64,000 nt of DNA from Panulirus ornatus (Eukaryota; Arthropoda; Malacostraca; Decapoda; Palinuridae), in NCBI RefSeq assembly GCF_036320965.1, contig NC_092289.1, forward strand, positions 21,989,778 to 22,053,777, read 5' to 3'. The notes under the pieces are model-generated. The model ran no database searches. It saw only the letters and a program-made list of their open reading frames with translations, and had not been told where the DNA came from. Both the position numbers and the translations under genes were made by a program. Position 1 is the stretch's first letter. The number at the start of each line of letters is the position of its first letter. Shown here in pieces: positions 22,244-33,761 of the stretch.

Positions 22244-22296
22244 CAGGAAATACAGTAGGTGATATATTCAGGAAATACAGTAGGTGATATATTAGC
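22244..22296. repeat. Two-copy direct repeat, 25-base unit
   Basis: CAGGAAATACAGTAGGTGAT plus ATATT, twice in tandem and identical. Confidence 0.95.
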
Positions 22297-22299
22297 TGT

Positions 22300-23070
22300 A
22301 TACAGGAACTTAGGATAACAGTTCTTTGATTTATTACTTATATCCGACACCAACATTGTGGCTTATCCTCGCAGTACTTGTGAGGAAGGCGTCCCGTTGT
22401 GCTCTTAGCGTAATGCAACAGTTCTATAGACCATCTATGAACTCTTCCTACCAGGTGAGTCTACGTAGTGACTCTGAGAGACTCTCTCCGACATATGATG
22501 ACTCCAGATTACAGTCTGTGGTGTGTGTGTGGGTCAGCGACGACCCGCCCACACACACACACAGGACAAGTGAACATTGGGTGATCCAGGCGCACACACA
22601 AACTGGAGCTCAAATTATTTTCCGCAATGATTTTTCCTGATTTTTTTTTTCTCTTTTTGTGGAATTGTTCCGTCATATTAGAAGAGGGGATTAGTAAGAT
22701 GGTAGAGACGAGGTGTGTAAATCATTTACTTGAACTAGGCTGGTACTGGAGCGATTTAAACCCGTTGATTTTGATAGTATTGGTGTAAATTGGTCGTGGT
22801 TCGAGAACTGGAAGATTTGTATTATGATTTTGCAAGAAGTTTATGAATAAGATTTTTTATTTTCTTTTCTGTATGACTCTCTGAGTGACTCGAATGGCTT
22901 TCCATGATTTGAGTCCATGCAGTGACTCATCCTAATGTGTGAGTCGAATGATTATTCCTTATTTGTGAATGGATGATAATGGATCTCACGTTGTTGGGTT
23001 CATGTTATTGTTTTCTTCGTCGAAAACAGAGGTTGGTTTGATGGCTAAGGAATTTATTGTTCGTTTGGCT
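22300..23070. other. Unassigned sequence
   Basis: Short GT and CA runs face each other at 22525-22564 and could form a small hairpin. No gene recognised. Confidence 0.5.
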
Positions 23071-23311
23071 CTATGAGAATGACGGTACGACCCTTGCGCA
23101 TGACGTCGGTACGTCCTTGGAACATAACAGTACGACCCTTGAGTGAAACGTTACGACCCTTGAGTATGACGGTACAACGGGCCAGGTTAAATGCCAGGCC
23201 CTCATACCCAAGGGTCGTACCGTGTAGCTCATGGGGTAGAGCCGTCGTGCTGATGGGTCGTTCATGTCACGCTCAAGGGTCGTATCTCCGAGTTTAAGGG
23301 TCGTTCCCTCA
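23071..23311. mobile_element. Palindromic element, copy C (expanded arms)
   Basis: The left arm has about five tandem GACGGTACGACCCTTGAG-like units (23079-23175). The core is GGGCCAGGTT/AAATGCCAGGCCC, and the right arm reads CATACCCAAGGGTCGTACCG followed by two or three inverse units ending near 23311. Both arms are amplified, showing unit gain within a foldback structure. Confidence 0.8.
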
Positions 23312-23354
23312 TAATCTTGGGGTTTACAACGCTCATTTCAAACGTCAGAGCCAC

Positions 23355-23560
23355 AGACGCTGTCGTTAGAAGAAGAAGAAGAAGCGGGGGTGCCTCACTG
23401 TGCCATAGACACTGTAGTTAGAATCAGCTGTAGGGGTGCCCCTCTGTGCCACAGACACTGACGTTAGAAGAGCCAGCAGCAGGGGTGCCCCTCTGTGCCA
23501 CAGACACTGACGTTAGAAGAACCAGCAGCAGGGGTGTCCCTCTGTGCCACAGAGAAGGAG
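23355..23560. repeat. Minisatellite, 49-base unit
   Basis: About four copies containing CCTCTGTGCCACAGACACTG and GTTAGAAGAGCCAGCAGCAG; the last full copies (23460 and 23509) are nearly identical. Confidence 0.93.
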
Positions 23561-23675
23561 GTTGAAAAAAAAACCCGTAGTGATAACAGAGCCAGGGAGA
23601 GTGTGCCATTCTGGCGGCATATTAGCGCCTTTATGACATTGTCTTCAGGTTGTATTAGCACCTCGTGATTGATGA

Positions 23676-23695
23676 TACACACACACACACACACA

Positions 23696-23780
<85 letters not shown>
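23676..23780. repeat. Compound (CA)n-(CT)n
   Basis: CA tract 23676-23697 directly joined to about 83 bases of CT. Confidence 0.97.
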
Positions 23781-23782
<2 letters not shown>

Positions 23783-23978
23783 CTCCCTCCATCCACCCCA
23801 CCACCGTCACGGTCTGCAGGAGGAGCCTTGGCCCTCTGGCACTCCATCGTCAGCAGTGTCAGGCCCCCCTGACACCCGCACCACGATTTACAACGCCAGC
23901 AGAAGCAGGCGTTATAATCTATCTTGTAAAGTGTCTGAACGGGTATTTATTCGTGGGGGACCCTTCATGAAAATATGA

Positions 23979-23980
<2 letters not shown>

Positions 23981-24075
<95 letters not shown>
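23981..24075. repeat. Microsatellite (CT)n
   Basis: About 95 bases of CT, the second longest CT tract here. Confidence 0.97.
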
Positions 24076-24077
<2 letters not shown>

Positions 24078-24548
24078 CTGGGGTCTCAAAGAAGTGAGTC
24101 AAGAGAGGAGGACAGCGATGCTTGCGTCCCCCGCGTGAAGACACGTGACCCTTCGTTACTGAGCCTTCTCGCGGGTGACGCACGCAAGAAGTAGCGCTCT
24201 GTACACTTACGTAACATTGAGGGGGGGGCGGGGTCGGGATTTATTTACTCGCCGTGCATATGTAGTTTCTCGAGCGACTGTAATCCTACAGTGTCAGGTT
24301 GAAGGGCCGTCTGTCGCAGCCATGTCACGCCAGATCTCAAGTTCATGTCCACGACGCTTCATCCCATGTCCTCCCCCCTCCACTCCTCGTATGTCCCCTC
24401 CCTCTGGGTCGGGGGGGGGTTCCTCCGTGCCTCACTGTCACCACGTAGTACCACAGCCTGCGAGCCCCTTCCCCCATATTTGCCAGGGCCTTTGCCCTGT
24501 ATGTAATCAAGCATCGATCAGAGACGTACCCTGATTGGCCTGTCCCTA

Positions 24549-24549
<1 letters not shown>
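24076..24549. other. Unassigned sequence
   Basis: GC-rich, with G-runs near 24221 and 24411. No gene recognised. Confidence 0.5.

Positions 24550-24614
<65 letters not shown>
24550..24614. repeat. Microsatellite (CA)n
   Basis: About 65 bases of CA. Confidence 0.97.
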
Positions 24615-24618
<4 letters not shown>

Positions 24619-25162
24619 GGTCATTCAGTCTGCAGAGTAACTAAGGAGGAATGGTGACCCTAGTAACTGGTGGTGTTAAGGCCCGCCAGTCACACATCCC
24701 TCCAGTCAGCAGCATAACTGGGGCAGACTGGGGACCAGGCGACTGGTGGCGTTTAGTGGACAATTTATGTAATTGGAGCTGGAGTTGCCAAAGGGGATTT
24801 TTTTTTTTCTCTCTCTCTCATAAGGTCGATGGTAGTGCCCTGTTTGAATGGGATTATAGAATATCTTCTTGGCTTTTTGCCCTCAGTGGTGGTGGGTCAT
24901 GCCCTAATGGCGTGTGATTCAGATTTCAGATTTCAAGAGTTTATTCTAAGGGGTTGAGAAGGTGTGTCAGCAGTGGCTGAGGAGGGTGGTTACCCCTGTG
25001 GTTCGTATGGCTAAGGGGGTGATGCCCCTTAGGGTAGGTGGGAGGTTCTACAGTAACGGTCACACTAAACCCATTTCCTCAGGGCCAGGATTGATCCAGG
25101 ACCAGCCTGGCTGGCTGGGTGTCGAGAAGTTATCGTTAGGTATATCTGCTGTGGTATACTCC

Positions 25163-25164
25163 CA

Positions 25165-25229
<65 letters not shown>
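25163..25229. repeat. Microsatellite (CA)n
   Basis: About 67 bases of CA. Confidence 0.97.
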
Positions 25230-25233
<4 letters not shown>

Positions 25234-25524
25234 GCACTGAGGAAGGTGTTGTAGGTACGCGAATCATGACTTCAAACTTGGCTGTGAAAACTTACCTTAA
25301 TTACTTTCATAGTCAATTTGACATTCATAGTACTGATATATGTTGATACTTCGTCATTGTAGAAATACCACTTGGAAAAGGTAACACGAAATCCTGAGCG
25401 CTTTCGTGTATTCCCATTTCTTTAGAAGACTAGTAGAGGACACTACTGAGCCACTCGAACTTCGGCGCGTCCATCGGGAGGTCAGACCACCGGAGGAGTT
25501 GGATGAGGACTACCGTGGCCGCTA

Positions 25525-25567
25525 TGTGTGTGTGTGTGTGCGTCTGTGTCTGTGTGTGTGTGTGTGC

Positions 25568-25627
<60 letters not shown>
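25525..25627. repeat. Interrupted microsatellite (GT)n
   Basis: About 103 bases of GT with CGTCT interruptions in the left half and a pure right half. Confidence 0.95.
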
Positions 25628-25628
<1 letters not shown>

Positions 25629-25629
<1 letters not shown>

Positions 25630-26284
25630 AAGCGATCAGTTTAACGCGACATTCTCGCCTTGTGACATTTGCTGGAGGTATATCTTATATGTCACACAGA
25701 AGCCTCCCTTATGCTTACCTCAGTGTCCTTGTCGGCACAACCCCTTATCCTGTTACCTACTGTGTTCTTGTTAGTTTTTATTGTGGTTGGCTTTGTGTCC
25801 CTCAATGTTTTTATTAATTCTTTATTCTTTTCTTGCATAGGTATACATTACATCTTGTTATCCTTTGTCTGTGTTTTTAATTGCTGTATTCGTTTTCTGT
25901 ATACCTTATCTCTTTCTCAGTCTGTATTTTAGTTTGCACTTTACGATCTCTTTTGTCTGTTATTCTCCTAGTCTTTTCCTTTCTCATTATATATCTCCTT
26001 ATCTCCTTTTTTATCACATTCTTTTTTAACCTCATTTGGCAACATTCTTTGCCACATCTGAGTCACTCTGCTCCTCACTGTCGTTTGTCACTTTTTCTCG
26101 CACTAAACACACTCTTTGTGGCTCTCTGTTCTTTGGCTGTGTCGTAAAGCAGTTTTTCTTCCTTTCTGAGAACTGATTTTCGACCTGAGATCCGGTTCAT
26201 CCAACCGTATATGTCTTTATGACCGCCATTTTTGTAATGGTGTCTGTTCGAGTGAGTTTCGTCCCGTCACTCTCTCCCTCTCTT
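25629..26284. other. Pyrimidine-rich sequence, no gene
   Basis: T/C-rich DNA gives hydrophobic-looking frames (87-88 residues around 25669-26147). Their leucine, phenylalanine and valine content follows from base composition, and nothing else supports them. Confidence 0.6.
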
Positions 26285-26690
26285 TCTCTCTTCTGGGAGT
26301 TCCTTCGAGGGGGAGTTCCTTTATCTGGTAACTCCATACAGGGGCTTCTTTAAGCTGTAACTCCTGCAGGGGGCAGTTCGTCCACACGGGAACTCTATTC
26401 GAGGAGGGGACATTCTCTGCCTCGTAACTTGAGGACAGATGTAAGCTTCTGTATTTGGTAAACTGAAAGAAATGTTTCCTCATCCAGTAACTCATGTGAG
26501 GGGCAGGTGGTGCCCCCGGTTCCGTAACTCATACAAGGTGAGGAGGGTTACTATATAGAGTTACTTCCCAGAATAGTAGTTCCTCGACCTGGTAACTCCT
26601 TTCACGTGGAAGAGCCTCTGTTCTGTAATTCCTGAAGGAGAGGATTTCATCACTGAGTTCCTTCCCACAGTAGTAGTTCCTGGGACCTCT
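26285..26690. repeat. Degenerate array of about 40-base units
   Basis: GTAACTCCT, GGGGGAGTTC and GTTCCT words recur about ten times in a loose GTAACTC...AGGGGG...GTTC pattern. Confidence 0.65.
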
Positions 26691-26927
26691 GTGGCGTCCT
26701 AGCCACTCCCCCAGCCCCCTCCCTCCTACGGGCACGTCCTAAACCCCGTACATTCTCTGTAGGGGAAGTTCCCAGCCCTGTAAGTTACTGGTGGCAGAGG
26801 GCATGAGACATAATCCCCCTGTATAAGGCGGAGGCGCCCTTATAAGGTACAGGTGACCAGCGGCGTAGTGCGAATCGCTAGTCTCTAACCAACCAACTCC
26901 TCCTCCTCCTCCTCCCTCAGGCAGTTC

Positions 26928-26929
<2 letters not shown>

Positions 26930-26993
<64 letters not shown>
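26930..26993. repeat. Microsatellite (CA)n
   Basis: About 64 bases of CA, preceded by a short TCC run at 26898-26914. Confidence 0.97.
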
Positions 26994-26995
<2 letters not shown>

Positions 26996-27238
26996 CACGT
27001 TTTCTGTCACCCTGCAGTTGGTCTTTAAACCCAGTGGTGTTTATGTCATACGCTGACGTGTCTGCCGTTGTTGATGTTATTTGAAAATTAGTTATATTTT
27101 TTTTTGTGTGCGTTGAGCAACTCCTCTCCAGCCTGCATCCACATCTGGACTTGTGTTCACCGTCCAGCTGGTGGGGTGTTCTAGTGGGAGGGTCGATGTT
27201 ATATAGAACATTTCCTATGGTTGTATGTATTGCCATTA

Positions 27239-27239
27239 T

Positions 27240-27331
<92 letters not shown>
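27239..27331. repeat. Compound (CA)n-(AT)n
   Basis: CA 27239-27256 then about 75 bases of AT. Confidence 0.97.
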
Positions 27332-27333
<2 letters not shown>

Positions 27334-27547
27334 GGTAATGTACGAGAATGAAAACATAGACTGTATTGTTTGGTGTCAATACTTGCTCAGTAACCTGTAT
27401 CAAAGCGTTGTCCTGAAACTACATAACGAGCACAACCTTTCGAAGCGCAGTTAGGAAATCACTGACGTGAGATGCGTGATCTGTATCGGTCATGGCACAA
27501 CCTGTTGTCTGAAGAAGGGAGCATAGTGGTACCTTGAATTTGGTACG

Positions 27548-27605
27548 GTGGAAGACCATGCGGCACAGACCAAGGAAGACCATGAGGCACAGACCAAGGA
27601 AGACA
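27548..27605. repeat. Two-copy direct repeat, about 28 bases
   Basis: GAAGACCATG(C/A)GGCACAGACC followed by AAG, twice. Confidence 0.9.
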
Positions 27606-27634
27606 GGTTTAAGGGAAGACGCATGAAATGACGG

Positions 27635-27636
<2 letters not shown>

Positions 27637-27711
<75 letters not shown>
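27637..27711. repeat. Microsatellite (GA)n
   Basis: About 75 bases of GA. Confidence 0.97.
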
Positions 27712-27714
<3 letters not shown>

Positions 27715-27899
27715 AATTAACGGGGTGTAAGAATTAATGTGAATATGGGAGAGAAAGGATAGCAGGAGGGGACAGATGGAACAGAAGGTTAGTATCAGAG
27801 GGGAGAGGTAAATGGCTGCCTCCAGACCCCGTTGTGAGGGGAAGGTTAAGATCAGTTAGAGAGTCACAGATGAAGAGGGGAGGGGGGGGTTATAGCTGT

Positions 27900-28260
27900 G
27901 GGGGTAGACGGAGTGAGGAGTATTATAACCCAGGGGAAGGAGGGGTTGTATTAACTGAGGGGATTGACGGAATGAGGAGTATTAACCCGAGGGAAGGTGG
28001 GGTTGTATTAACTTGGGGTGTTGACGGAGTGAGGGGTTATTAACCCGAGGGAAGGTGGGGTTGTATTAAATGGGGGATATTGACGGAATGAGGGGGTATT
28101 AACCAAGAAGAGATTGTATTGACTGAGGAGAAGGACTGAGTGAGGAATATCAACCCAGAAAAGGTATTTAGTGAGGATGGGCGGAGTGAGGGAGGGGAGG
28201 TAGACAGTGAGGAATATTGACCCAGAGGGGAGGCCGTGTCTACTGAGGGGGTGTATAGGA
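27900..28260. repeat. Minisatellite of about 58-base units
   Basis: GGAGTGAGG or GGAATGAGG landmarks at about 27911, 27970, 28028 and 28087 precede TATTAACCC, GGGAAGG and GGGGTTGTATTAACT. Later copies are shortened and diverged. Confidence 0.88.
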
Positions 28261-29070
28261 AAAGTGAGGAATACCAGGCCAGGGGAAGGAGAGGTTTAGG
28301 GAGGCGGGTGAGATTAGCTGGGGAGAGGAGAGTGTGGCCGAGGTGCGGGAGACGTAGATGACAACCTTGTCGATACCATGTGTTGCGCCAGATTACTCCT
28401 CCTCCTCCAGCCTGATCAGTGACGTGGGGGCCTGGCCGGGCCTGGCCTGGCGTGCGCCTCTGGAATGGTAAGGAGAAGCAGGAGTGGCACATTGGTGGTC
28501 AGGCCAGGACATGACCTGGCGAGGGAGGGGCCTGGACCTGGGATGGGGGAGGAGGTAAGGGTTAGAGGCTGAGGGACCAGGGTTGTGGAAGGGAATAGGG
28601 AGAGGGAGGAGGGCGGGGGAGATCGAAGGGAGGGAACGTTGGGGAGGGAATACGTCGTGAGGATTGTGAGGGTTAGGATGGGGTGACGAAGTGGGAGAAT
28701 GGTTCGTAGGGGGTGATTGCTGCTGGCTGGGGAGGAATTTCTGTATTGGGTAAGTGTGGCCAGGAAGGGGAAGTACTGGGAGAGAGCTCACCTTGGGGAG
28801 TGTAGCCTGGGGAGGTAGAGGGGTTAGTGGGGAGTGCGGGGGAGGGTGTGTGTGGCACGTTTGATTAACGAGTCCGGAGTGTAGAAATTATTCGACCTCT
28901 GCACAACATGATCTTAGGTTCGAACAAGTTTCTTGCTGGTAAGTTCAAGATTTTTTGACGTCAAGTTGGAGGAAGCGTTTCTCTGACTAACCTCACTTAG
29001 TCACTGGCAATTTTATCCAGTACGCTTATTATTATGAGCAAATCGACATTAAAGAGTCCGTAAACCAAGA
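28261..29070. other. Purine-rich then mixed sequence
   Basis: G/A-rich to about 28850, so the minus strand shows proline/serine-rich frames that are compositional. No gene seen. Confidence 0.5.
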
Positions 29071-29071
29071 G

Positions 29072-29119
29072 GGATTTGAACCCGGTATGAGCAGAACTGT
29101 TTATGACCCTCAGCAAAAC
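29072..29119 (-). mobile_element. Weak tRNA-like A/B-box pair
   Basis: Minus strand: B-box-like GGTTCAAATCC (29072-29082) about 24 bases after an A-box-like TTGCTGAGGGTC (about 29105-29119). A possible SINE head remnant; the A box is weak. Confidence 0.3.
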
Positions 29120-29418
29120 ATGATGGATGTGTGAGCACGTGCGTGCTTCCACGACACACACGAAATGAATGTTGCTTAGGCAGTCATACGAGCGAGGAGG
29201 GACCTGTTGTTTGTATCAGTTCACGGGATCATCTGCTGATACGTTTGGCCTGCCTGGAGGTGAGGTGCGGGTGGTGGCTCAGGGAGGGAGGGAGGACGGA
29301 GAGTCGTCATCCTGTTGGTCGTACGTGAAGAAATGATAGAAATGCATCAGGGAAAAGGAACATGGTTTTGTATCTGCCCGGTCGTTGGATATGTCCCAGC
29401 ATCAGCGAGGAAGTTCAC

Positions 29419-29420
<2 letters not shown>

Positions 29421-29494
<74 letters not shown>
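29421..29494. repeat. Microsatellite (CA)n
   Basis: About 74 bases of CA. A GT tract 97 bases downstream is complementary. Confidence 0.97.
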
Positions 29495-29496
<2 letters not shown>

Positions 29497-29588
29497 TGAT
29501 TAGTATTTGTGATAACTGTTTGTGTGTTACAGAGAGTGAGTTTTACACTCGTGTTTTACATATGTACCTTGACTTTACTCCTTTTTTT

Positions 29589-29590
<2 letters not shown>

Positions 29591-29648
<58 letters not shown>
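29591..29648. repeat. Microsatellite (GT)n
   Basis: About 58 bases of GT, reverse complement of the CA tract at 29421. Confidence 0.97.
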
Positions 29649-29649
<1 letters not shown>

Positions 29650-29835
29650 TTTAGAAACGAGAATTCCCATTTTCTTCGTTCAGAGGGATTCTTCCCTCAT
29701 TCAGCATCCACAAGTTATTGCAGTAAACGTTACCTGTACAGAGAGAGAAGGATCGTATATTCTTATTATGCACCACTCGCCGAATACCGATTTTATTTAC
29801 AATCACATTAAGTCAGACGTCAAGCCGGCGTCCAC

Positions 29836-29912
29836 GTTGGCTGAGGTTGGTCGTCGTATATCAAGGAGTGTTTACAATCTGTGGCGCTCGGTTCGAATCC
29901 CTTTGTATTCGT
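29836..29912 (+). mobile_element. tRNA-like SINE head with A and B boxes
   Basis: A box TGGCTGAGGTTGG (29838-29850) and perfect B box GGTTCGAATCC (29890-29900) with 39 bases between, the spacing of the copy at 2775. The T arm does not fold well, so a SINE or tRNA relic rather than a gene. Confidence 0.5.
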
Positions 29913-30284
29913 TTGCCCGGAACACATAGGGTTTATTTAGGACCTGTGGTGCCGATGGCGTCTTTTTTTTTTTCTTGTTGTGACTAATGACCTGCAACCA
30001 TGTTATAGGCTGAGTCGTTAAAGTGATTAGTCAAACCTGATCATCGTGTTGAAAGGCATCTTGACAAACTTTGATAAGAAAACGTTTTACCTAAATCATG
30101 ACCTGACTTACGGAGGGTCATGTAGCCTATGTAGGATCTGACCTACTTTCTCATCAGTTCTCCAGTCTGATTAATTTAGGTCTTGAATGAGACTGAATTT
30201 GCCATATCCTGGCTATTTGATTTTTACCAAAATTTCTTATTGGAAAATGAAAGACTTGCAGGTAAACTTACCTAGAGCTTAGAT
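29913..30284. other. Unique sequence
   Basis: No gene recognised. Short TGACCTG words occur around 30100-30160 without periodicity. Confidence 0.5.
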
Positions 30285-30297
30285 AATAATAGTAATG

Positions 30298-30343
<46 letters not shown>

Positions 30344-30372
30344 TAATAATAATAATAATAATGACAATAATG
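30285..30372. repeat. Trinucleotide (AAT)n
   Basis: About 88 bases of AAT with a CAA and GAC interruption. Confidence 0.96.
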
Positions 30373-30674
30373 ATACTCTTTCGTAGTTATGGTTTTGGAA
30401 ACTTTTTAATTTTGAGTTTTTGCGAATATTTTGGGGATGAAGAAAAGGGGATAATAATGTTCAGCCACAGTCAGGTGTTCTAACTTGGAAGCAGTTTACT
30501 GAACCATAAGATACACATTGCGTCTCTCGTCTTCTTTCTGGACACCTCACGTGTCGACACCATATACAGCAGCACTACACACGCGCAACATTCAACACGT
30601 CACAAGAGTTGTTGTGAACAAGGTATAACTTCCAATTTGAAAACAGGGAACAATTGTTCCATGAATATCCTGTA

Positions 30675-30675
<1 letters not shown>

Positions 30676-30720
<45 letters not shown>
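30676..30720. repeat. Microsatellite (CA)n
   Basis: About 45 bases of CA. Confidence 0.97.
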
Positions 30721-30722
<2 letters not shown>

Positions 30723-30822
30723 GTCACCACACTTCTTGACCTGTGGTCACGACCGATGGACGTGGCCGACTTCCTGTGTGCTGCGGGAGTTCCACAGAAG
30801 GGTTCCTGGGGCAGGAAAGTTT

Positions 30823-30830
30823 ATATATAT

Positions 30831-30880
<50 letters not shown>
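30823..30880. repeat. Microsatellite (AT)n
   Basis: About 58 bases of AT with one GAT interruption. Confidence 0.97.
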
Positions 30881-30884
<4 letters not shown>

Positions 30885-30940
30885 GTTAGCGTATACTGAC
30901 ATACAACATTGTTAGACTCATACTAGTTACAGTTTAACCA

Positions 30941-31120
30941 CTTGAGTACGACAGTACGACCCTTGAGTGTGATGGCTTGGCCTTTTTGACCTCACCCTTA
31001 AAGGTTAGATCAGAGGTAAGGCTATCATATTCAAGGGTGGTAAAATCGTACCCTCAAGGGCCAGGGTCAAAGGTCAAGCCATCTTACACTAGGGTCGTAC
31101 CTTCTTGCTCAAGGGATCAG
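30941..31120. mobile_element. Palindromic element, copy D (with a second right arm)
   Basis: Left arm GAGTACGACAGTACGACCC, TTGAGTGTGATGGCTTGGCC. Core TTGACCTCACCCTTAAAGG. Right arm GTAAGGCTATCATATTCAAG, GGTGG, CGTACCCTCAAGGG. A second right arm (31061-31115) follows with GGTCAAAGGTCAAGCCATC and AGGGTCGTACC. So one arm is duplicated in place. Confidence 0.85.
31064..31076 (+). promoter_or_regulatory. DR1 nuclear-receptor motif in copy D
   Basis: GGGTCA-A-AGGTCA, one base from the ideal DR1 bound by RXR/USP- and HNF4-type receptors. Occupancy is unknown. Confidence 0.4.
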
Positions 31121-31655
31121 TAATGGTCATATAAGAATACCCTGACACTGTAGTTTCGCCTCTGTTGATAGTACTAATAACCCCATCTTGACCAGTGTTA
31201 CCAAGTCGAAAATGATCAGTCCCTTGAGGTCAGTGATGCCAGCACCAACACTCTCCTGGTAAACATAGAGGTTCATGTTTACATTCGAGTATTTGATGTT
31301 TACACCTCAGTGGTGATGTGTTTAGTAAACATATTTACATCAAAGAGGGTAAATAAGTCATCAATATTTGGCGTGCGATACCTTGGTGGGTATAATGAAT
31401 GCCAACATGACCTTAAATAGGACATTTTTTGAAACTGGGGACAAGAATTTGATAGGGCTGTAGATGGTAAGGCTGTGTGCGGGCGGGAGTGTTCTGCATG
31501 GGCGTAGGGGGAATATAAATGGGCGTGGGCGTACAGGGTTTACGGCTATGGGCGTACCGTGGGCGCAGGTGTGTGTGATAGGCGGCATAAATCAGGATTA
31601 GTCTCTTGTATGATCTTTTTTTTTCTATGACTTTATTTGGATGTTATGGATAATG

Positions 31656-31658
<3 letters not shown>
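31121..31658. other. Unique sequence
   Basis: No gene recognised. GGGCGTGGGCGTA-like words recur near 31480-31565. Confidence 0.5.

Positions 31659-31739
<81 letters not shown>
31659..31739. repeat. Microsatellite (CT)n
   Basis: About 81 bases of CT. Confidence 0.97.
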
Positions 31740-31741
<2 letters not shown>

Positions 31742-31816
31742 GGCGCTACTGGACTCCGCCTCCCTGCGGTTGAGCGTCGGGCGAGAGGTCACCTCTTCGG
31801 TAAGGTTGAGTCATCT

Positions 31817-31893
31817 CGTCGTCCTCGTCGTCGTCGTCCTCGTCGTCGTCGTCCTCATCGTCGTCCTCGTCGTCGGTGGTGGTGGTGGAGGAC
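31817..31893. repeat. Trinucleotide (CGT/CCT)n
   Basis: CGTCGTCCT units then GGT units. CpG-rich, unlike the other SSRs here. Confidence 0.93.
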
Positions 31894-32001
31894 GAGGAGA
31901 AGGTTTACAATCTGGTTGAGGAAGTTCCCACGCCAGAGATTCCATCATTTCCTCGGCGCTGCACGTGTGGCGCAACCTTGAACCTCCTCCACCAGTCCTG
32001 G

Positions 32002-32205
32002 GGTTAATATACATATACATATATATGTATATTATATTTATATTATATATGTATGTATATTATATATATATGTATATTATGTATGTATATTATATATATG
32101 TATATGTATATTATATATTATGTATATTATTATGTATGTATATTATATATTATATATATTATATATGTATTATATTATATATGTATATTATATGTATATT
32201 TCGTC
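32002..32205. repeat. Degenerate AT-rich (TATATG/TATA)n
   Basis: TATATGTATATTATA variants for about 200 bases, directly before the SINE tail at 32208. A run of AT is split by regular G. Confidence 0.9.
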
Positions 32206-32207
32206 TG

Positions 32208-32252
32208 TTTCCTTGCGCTACCTCGCAAAAGCGGGAGACAGCGACAAAGTAT

Positions 32253-32266
<14 letters not shown>
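32208..32266 (+). mobile_element. 3' end of a decapod SINE-like repeat with poly(A)
   Basis: TTTCCTTGCGCTACCTCGCA, then AAAGCGGGAGACAGCGACAA, then AGTATAA and a run of sixteen A (32251-32266). I recall this ending as one of the most frequent dispersed sequences in decapods. The poly(A) runs without a break into an AT microsatellite. Confidence 0.65.

Positions 32267-32335
<69 letters not shown>
32267..32335. repeat. Microsatellite (AT)n
   Basis: About 69 bases of AT growing out of the SINE poly(A). Confidence 0.97.
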
Positions 32336-32338
<3 letters not shown>

Positions 32339-32454
32339 ATCTAACGATTTATCTACCTCTCCTTATATCTTGACAACGATATATTTGTAAGGTGAGGCTA
32401 TGTTGAGAGAGCGACTGGATGAAGCCATAGAAAATATAGAGAAAATTCCATTTC

Positions 32455-32545
32455 GCAGCAGGGATGAGGCTCGAACCCTGCGGCTGTGAGGGCTGTAACG
32501 ACCCTGTGGCCTGCGGTACAACACGACCACTTAGTACTGGATCAC
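32455..32545 (-). mobile_element. tRNA-like SINE head with A and B boxes
   Basis: Minus strand: A-box-like TACTAAGTGGTCG (32524-32538) followed by B-box GGTTCGAGCCTC (32466-32477), with about 46 bases between. CAGGCCAC and a CCGCAGGG stem lie between them. A tRNA-derived SINE head is the best fit; it ends 120 bases from the repeat tail at 32208-32266 but in opposite orientation. Confidence 0.55.
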
Positions 32546-32924
32546 AACGCAGTATTCCCGTTTGATGATGATATAAAAACGTCGAAGTTAAAGATGAATA
32601 ACTTTTCCAACATTCGGTACACTATTCTTTAGTGGGTGATTCAAATTAGCTTGTGTCCATCTGGTTTGTCATCAGCTTTCCTTCTGTTAGCAGCTTTTTC
32701 TCTTCTCCTGGAATGGTCTGATTATCTTGTCTAGTGTCTGTCTGTTTACCCAAGCCGGCCAGGTGGCTAGGTGTCCGCGGAGGGTTATATGTTCTTGACA
32801 CCGTCACAGGCAGAGTCTGGCTAGGCTGGCCTGACCATCTACGTCCTTGCATGAGAACCTTTAGCTCAGTGTTGTAGATCAGATGTTGTTTCGAGTTATT
32901 CACTGACGGTTCTTACACCTGCTT
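32546..32924. other. Unique sequence
   Basis: No gene recognised. Confidence 0.5.
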
Positions 32925-33021
32925 GAGCACGAGTTTACGACCCTTGAGCACGACGTTACGACCCTTGAGTACGACGGTACGACTCTTGAGCACGACGGTA
33001 CGACTCTTGAGCACGACGGTA
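32925..33021 (+). mobile_element. Palindromic element, copy E (tandem left-arm units only)
   Basis: Four to five tandem units of 21 bases, each GAGCACGACGGTACGACTCT plus T. Neighbouring units are identical or differ by one or two bases. No core or right arm is present, so it behaves as a small satellite derived from the element. Confidence 0.88.
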
Positions 33022-33761
33022 ATTAAGAATAAAAGAAGAAACAATTTCAACAAACATAATCACCAGTTGGGACCATCTCTATAACACCGACTGGTGCAGG
33101 ACACACTTTGGGATCACTTTACAAATAGGAAATTGCACTCCTGCCTCTCTCTCTCCACTGCTAAAACTCACAACCTTGCTCTTATTCACAATTACTCTCG
33201 ACTTTCTCCTTTCACACATTACACATTGTACAGGTGCAGACATCACGCCAGCAAACGCTTCCCAGCGGACGAATATAGGAGCGACCGCCCTGAGGGACTC
33301 CTCCACTGAAGCCAACAAGCCAACCAGAGGGGGACGTGTTCCTCGCTGGATCACGACATGTAACAAATCCGTGCCTCTAATTCCCATAAATAATAATAGT
33401 CATAAATGATAGTGGTTGGTTATATGAGGAGGGGAAAGGGTGGGGATTAGGGAGAATATAGGGAGCCCCTGTGAGGGAGGGAATGGGAGTGAGCCCCTCA
33501 GCCAATCAGGGGCAGAGATGGTCGCCAGGGGAACACCCATTGGCAAGTGTTATGGCTGTTCTTAGTGTCGTCACAGAGGGAGGGATAGAGGGGTGAGAGT
33601 ACCGGAGGGGAGGAGGGGCTTGGAGGGTAGAGGGAGAGTTGGGAAGGAAGAGATAAGAGGTGGGGAGAGGAGGAAGGCAAAGATTGGGAGGGATTTGAGC
33701 ATTGTGACAGGTTGCCTGTAGAAGGTGTTGACAAACTGAAGGTGGAACGGATCGCCTAGTG

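Noticed and set aside
25669..26147. Hydrophobic 87-88-residue frames as membrane proteins
   Set aside because: Pyrimidine-rich DNA yields leucine, phenylalanine, serine and valine by composition; no splice or start context.
27834..28858. Proline/serine-rich minus-strand proteins of 61-150 residues
   Set aside because: They follow from the purine-rich 58-base array and G/A-rich DNA next to it.
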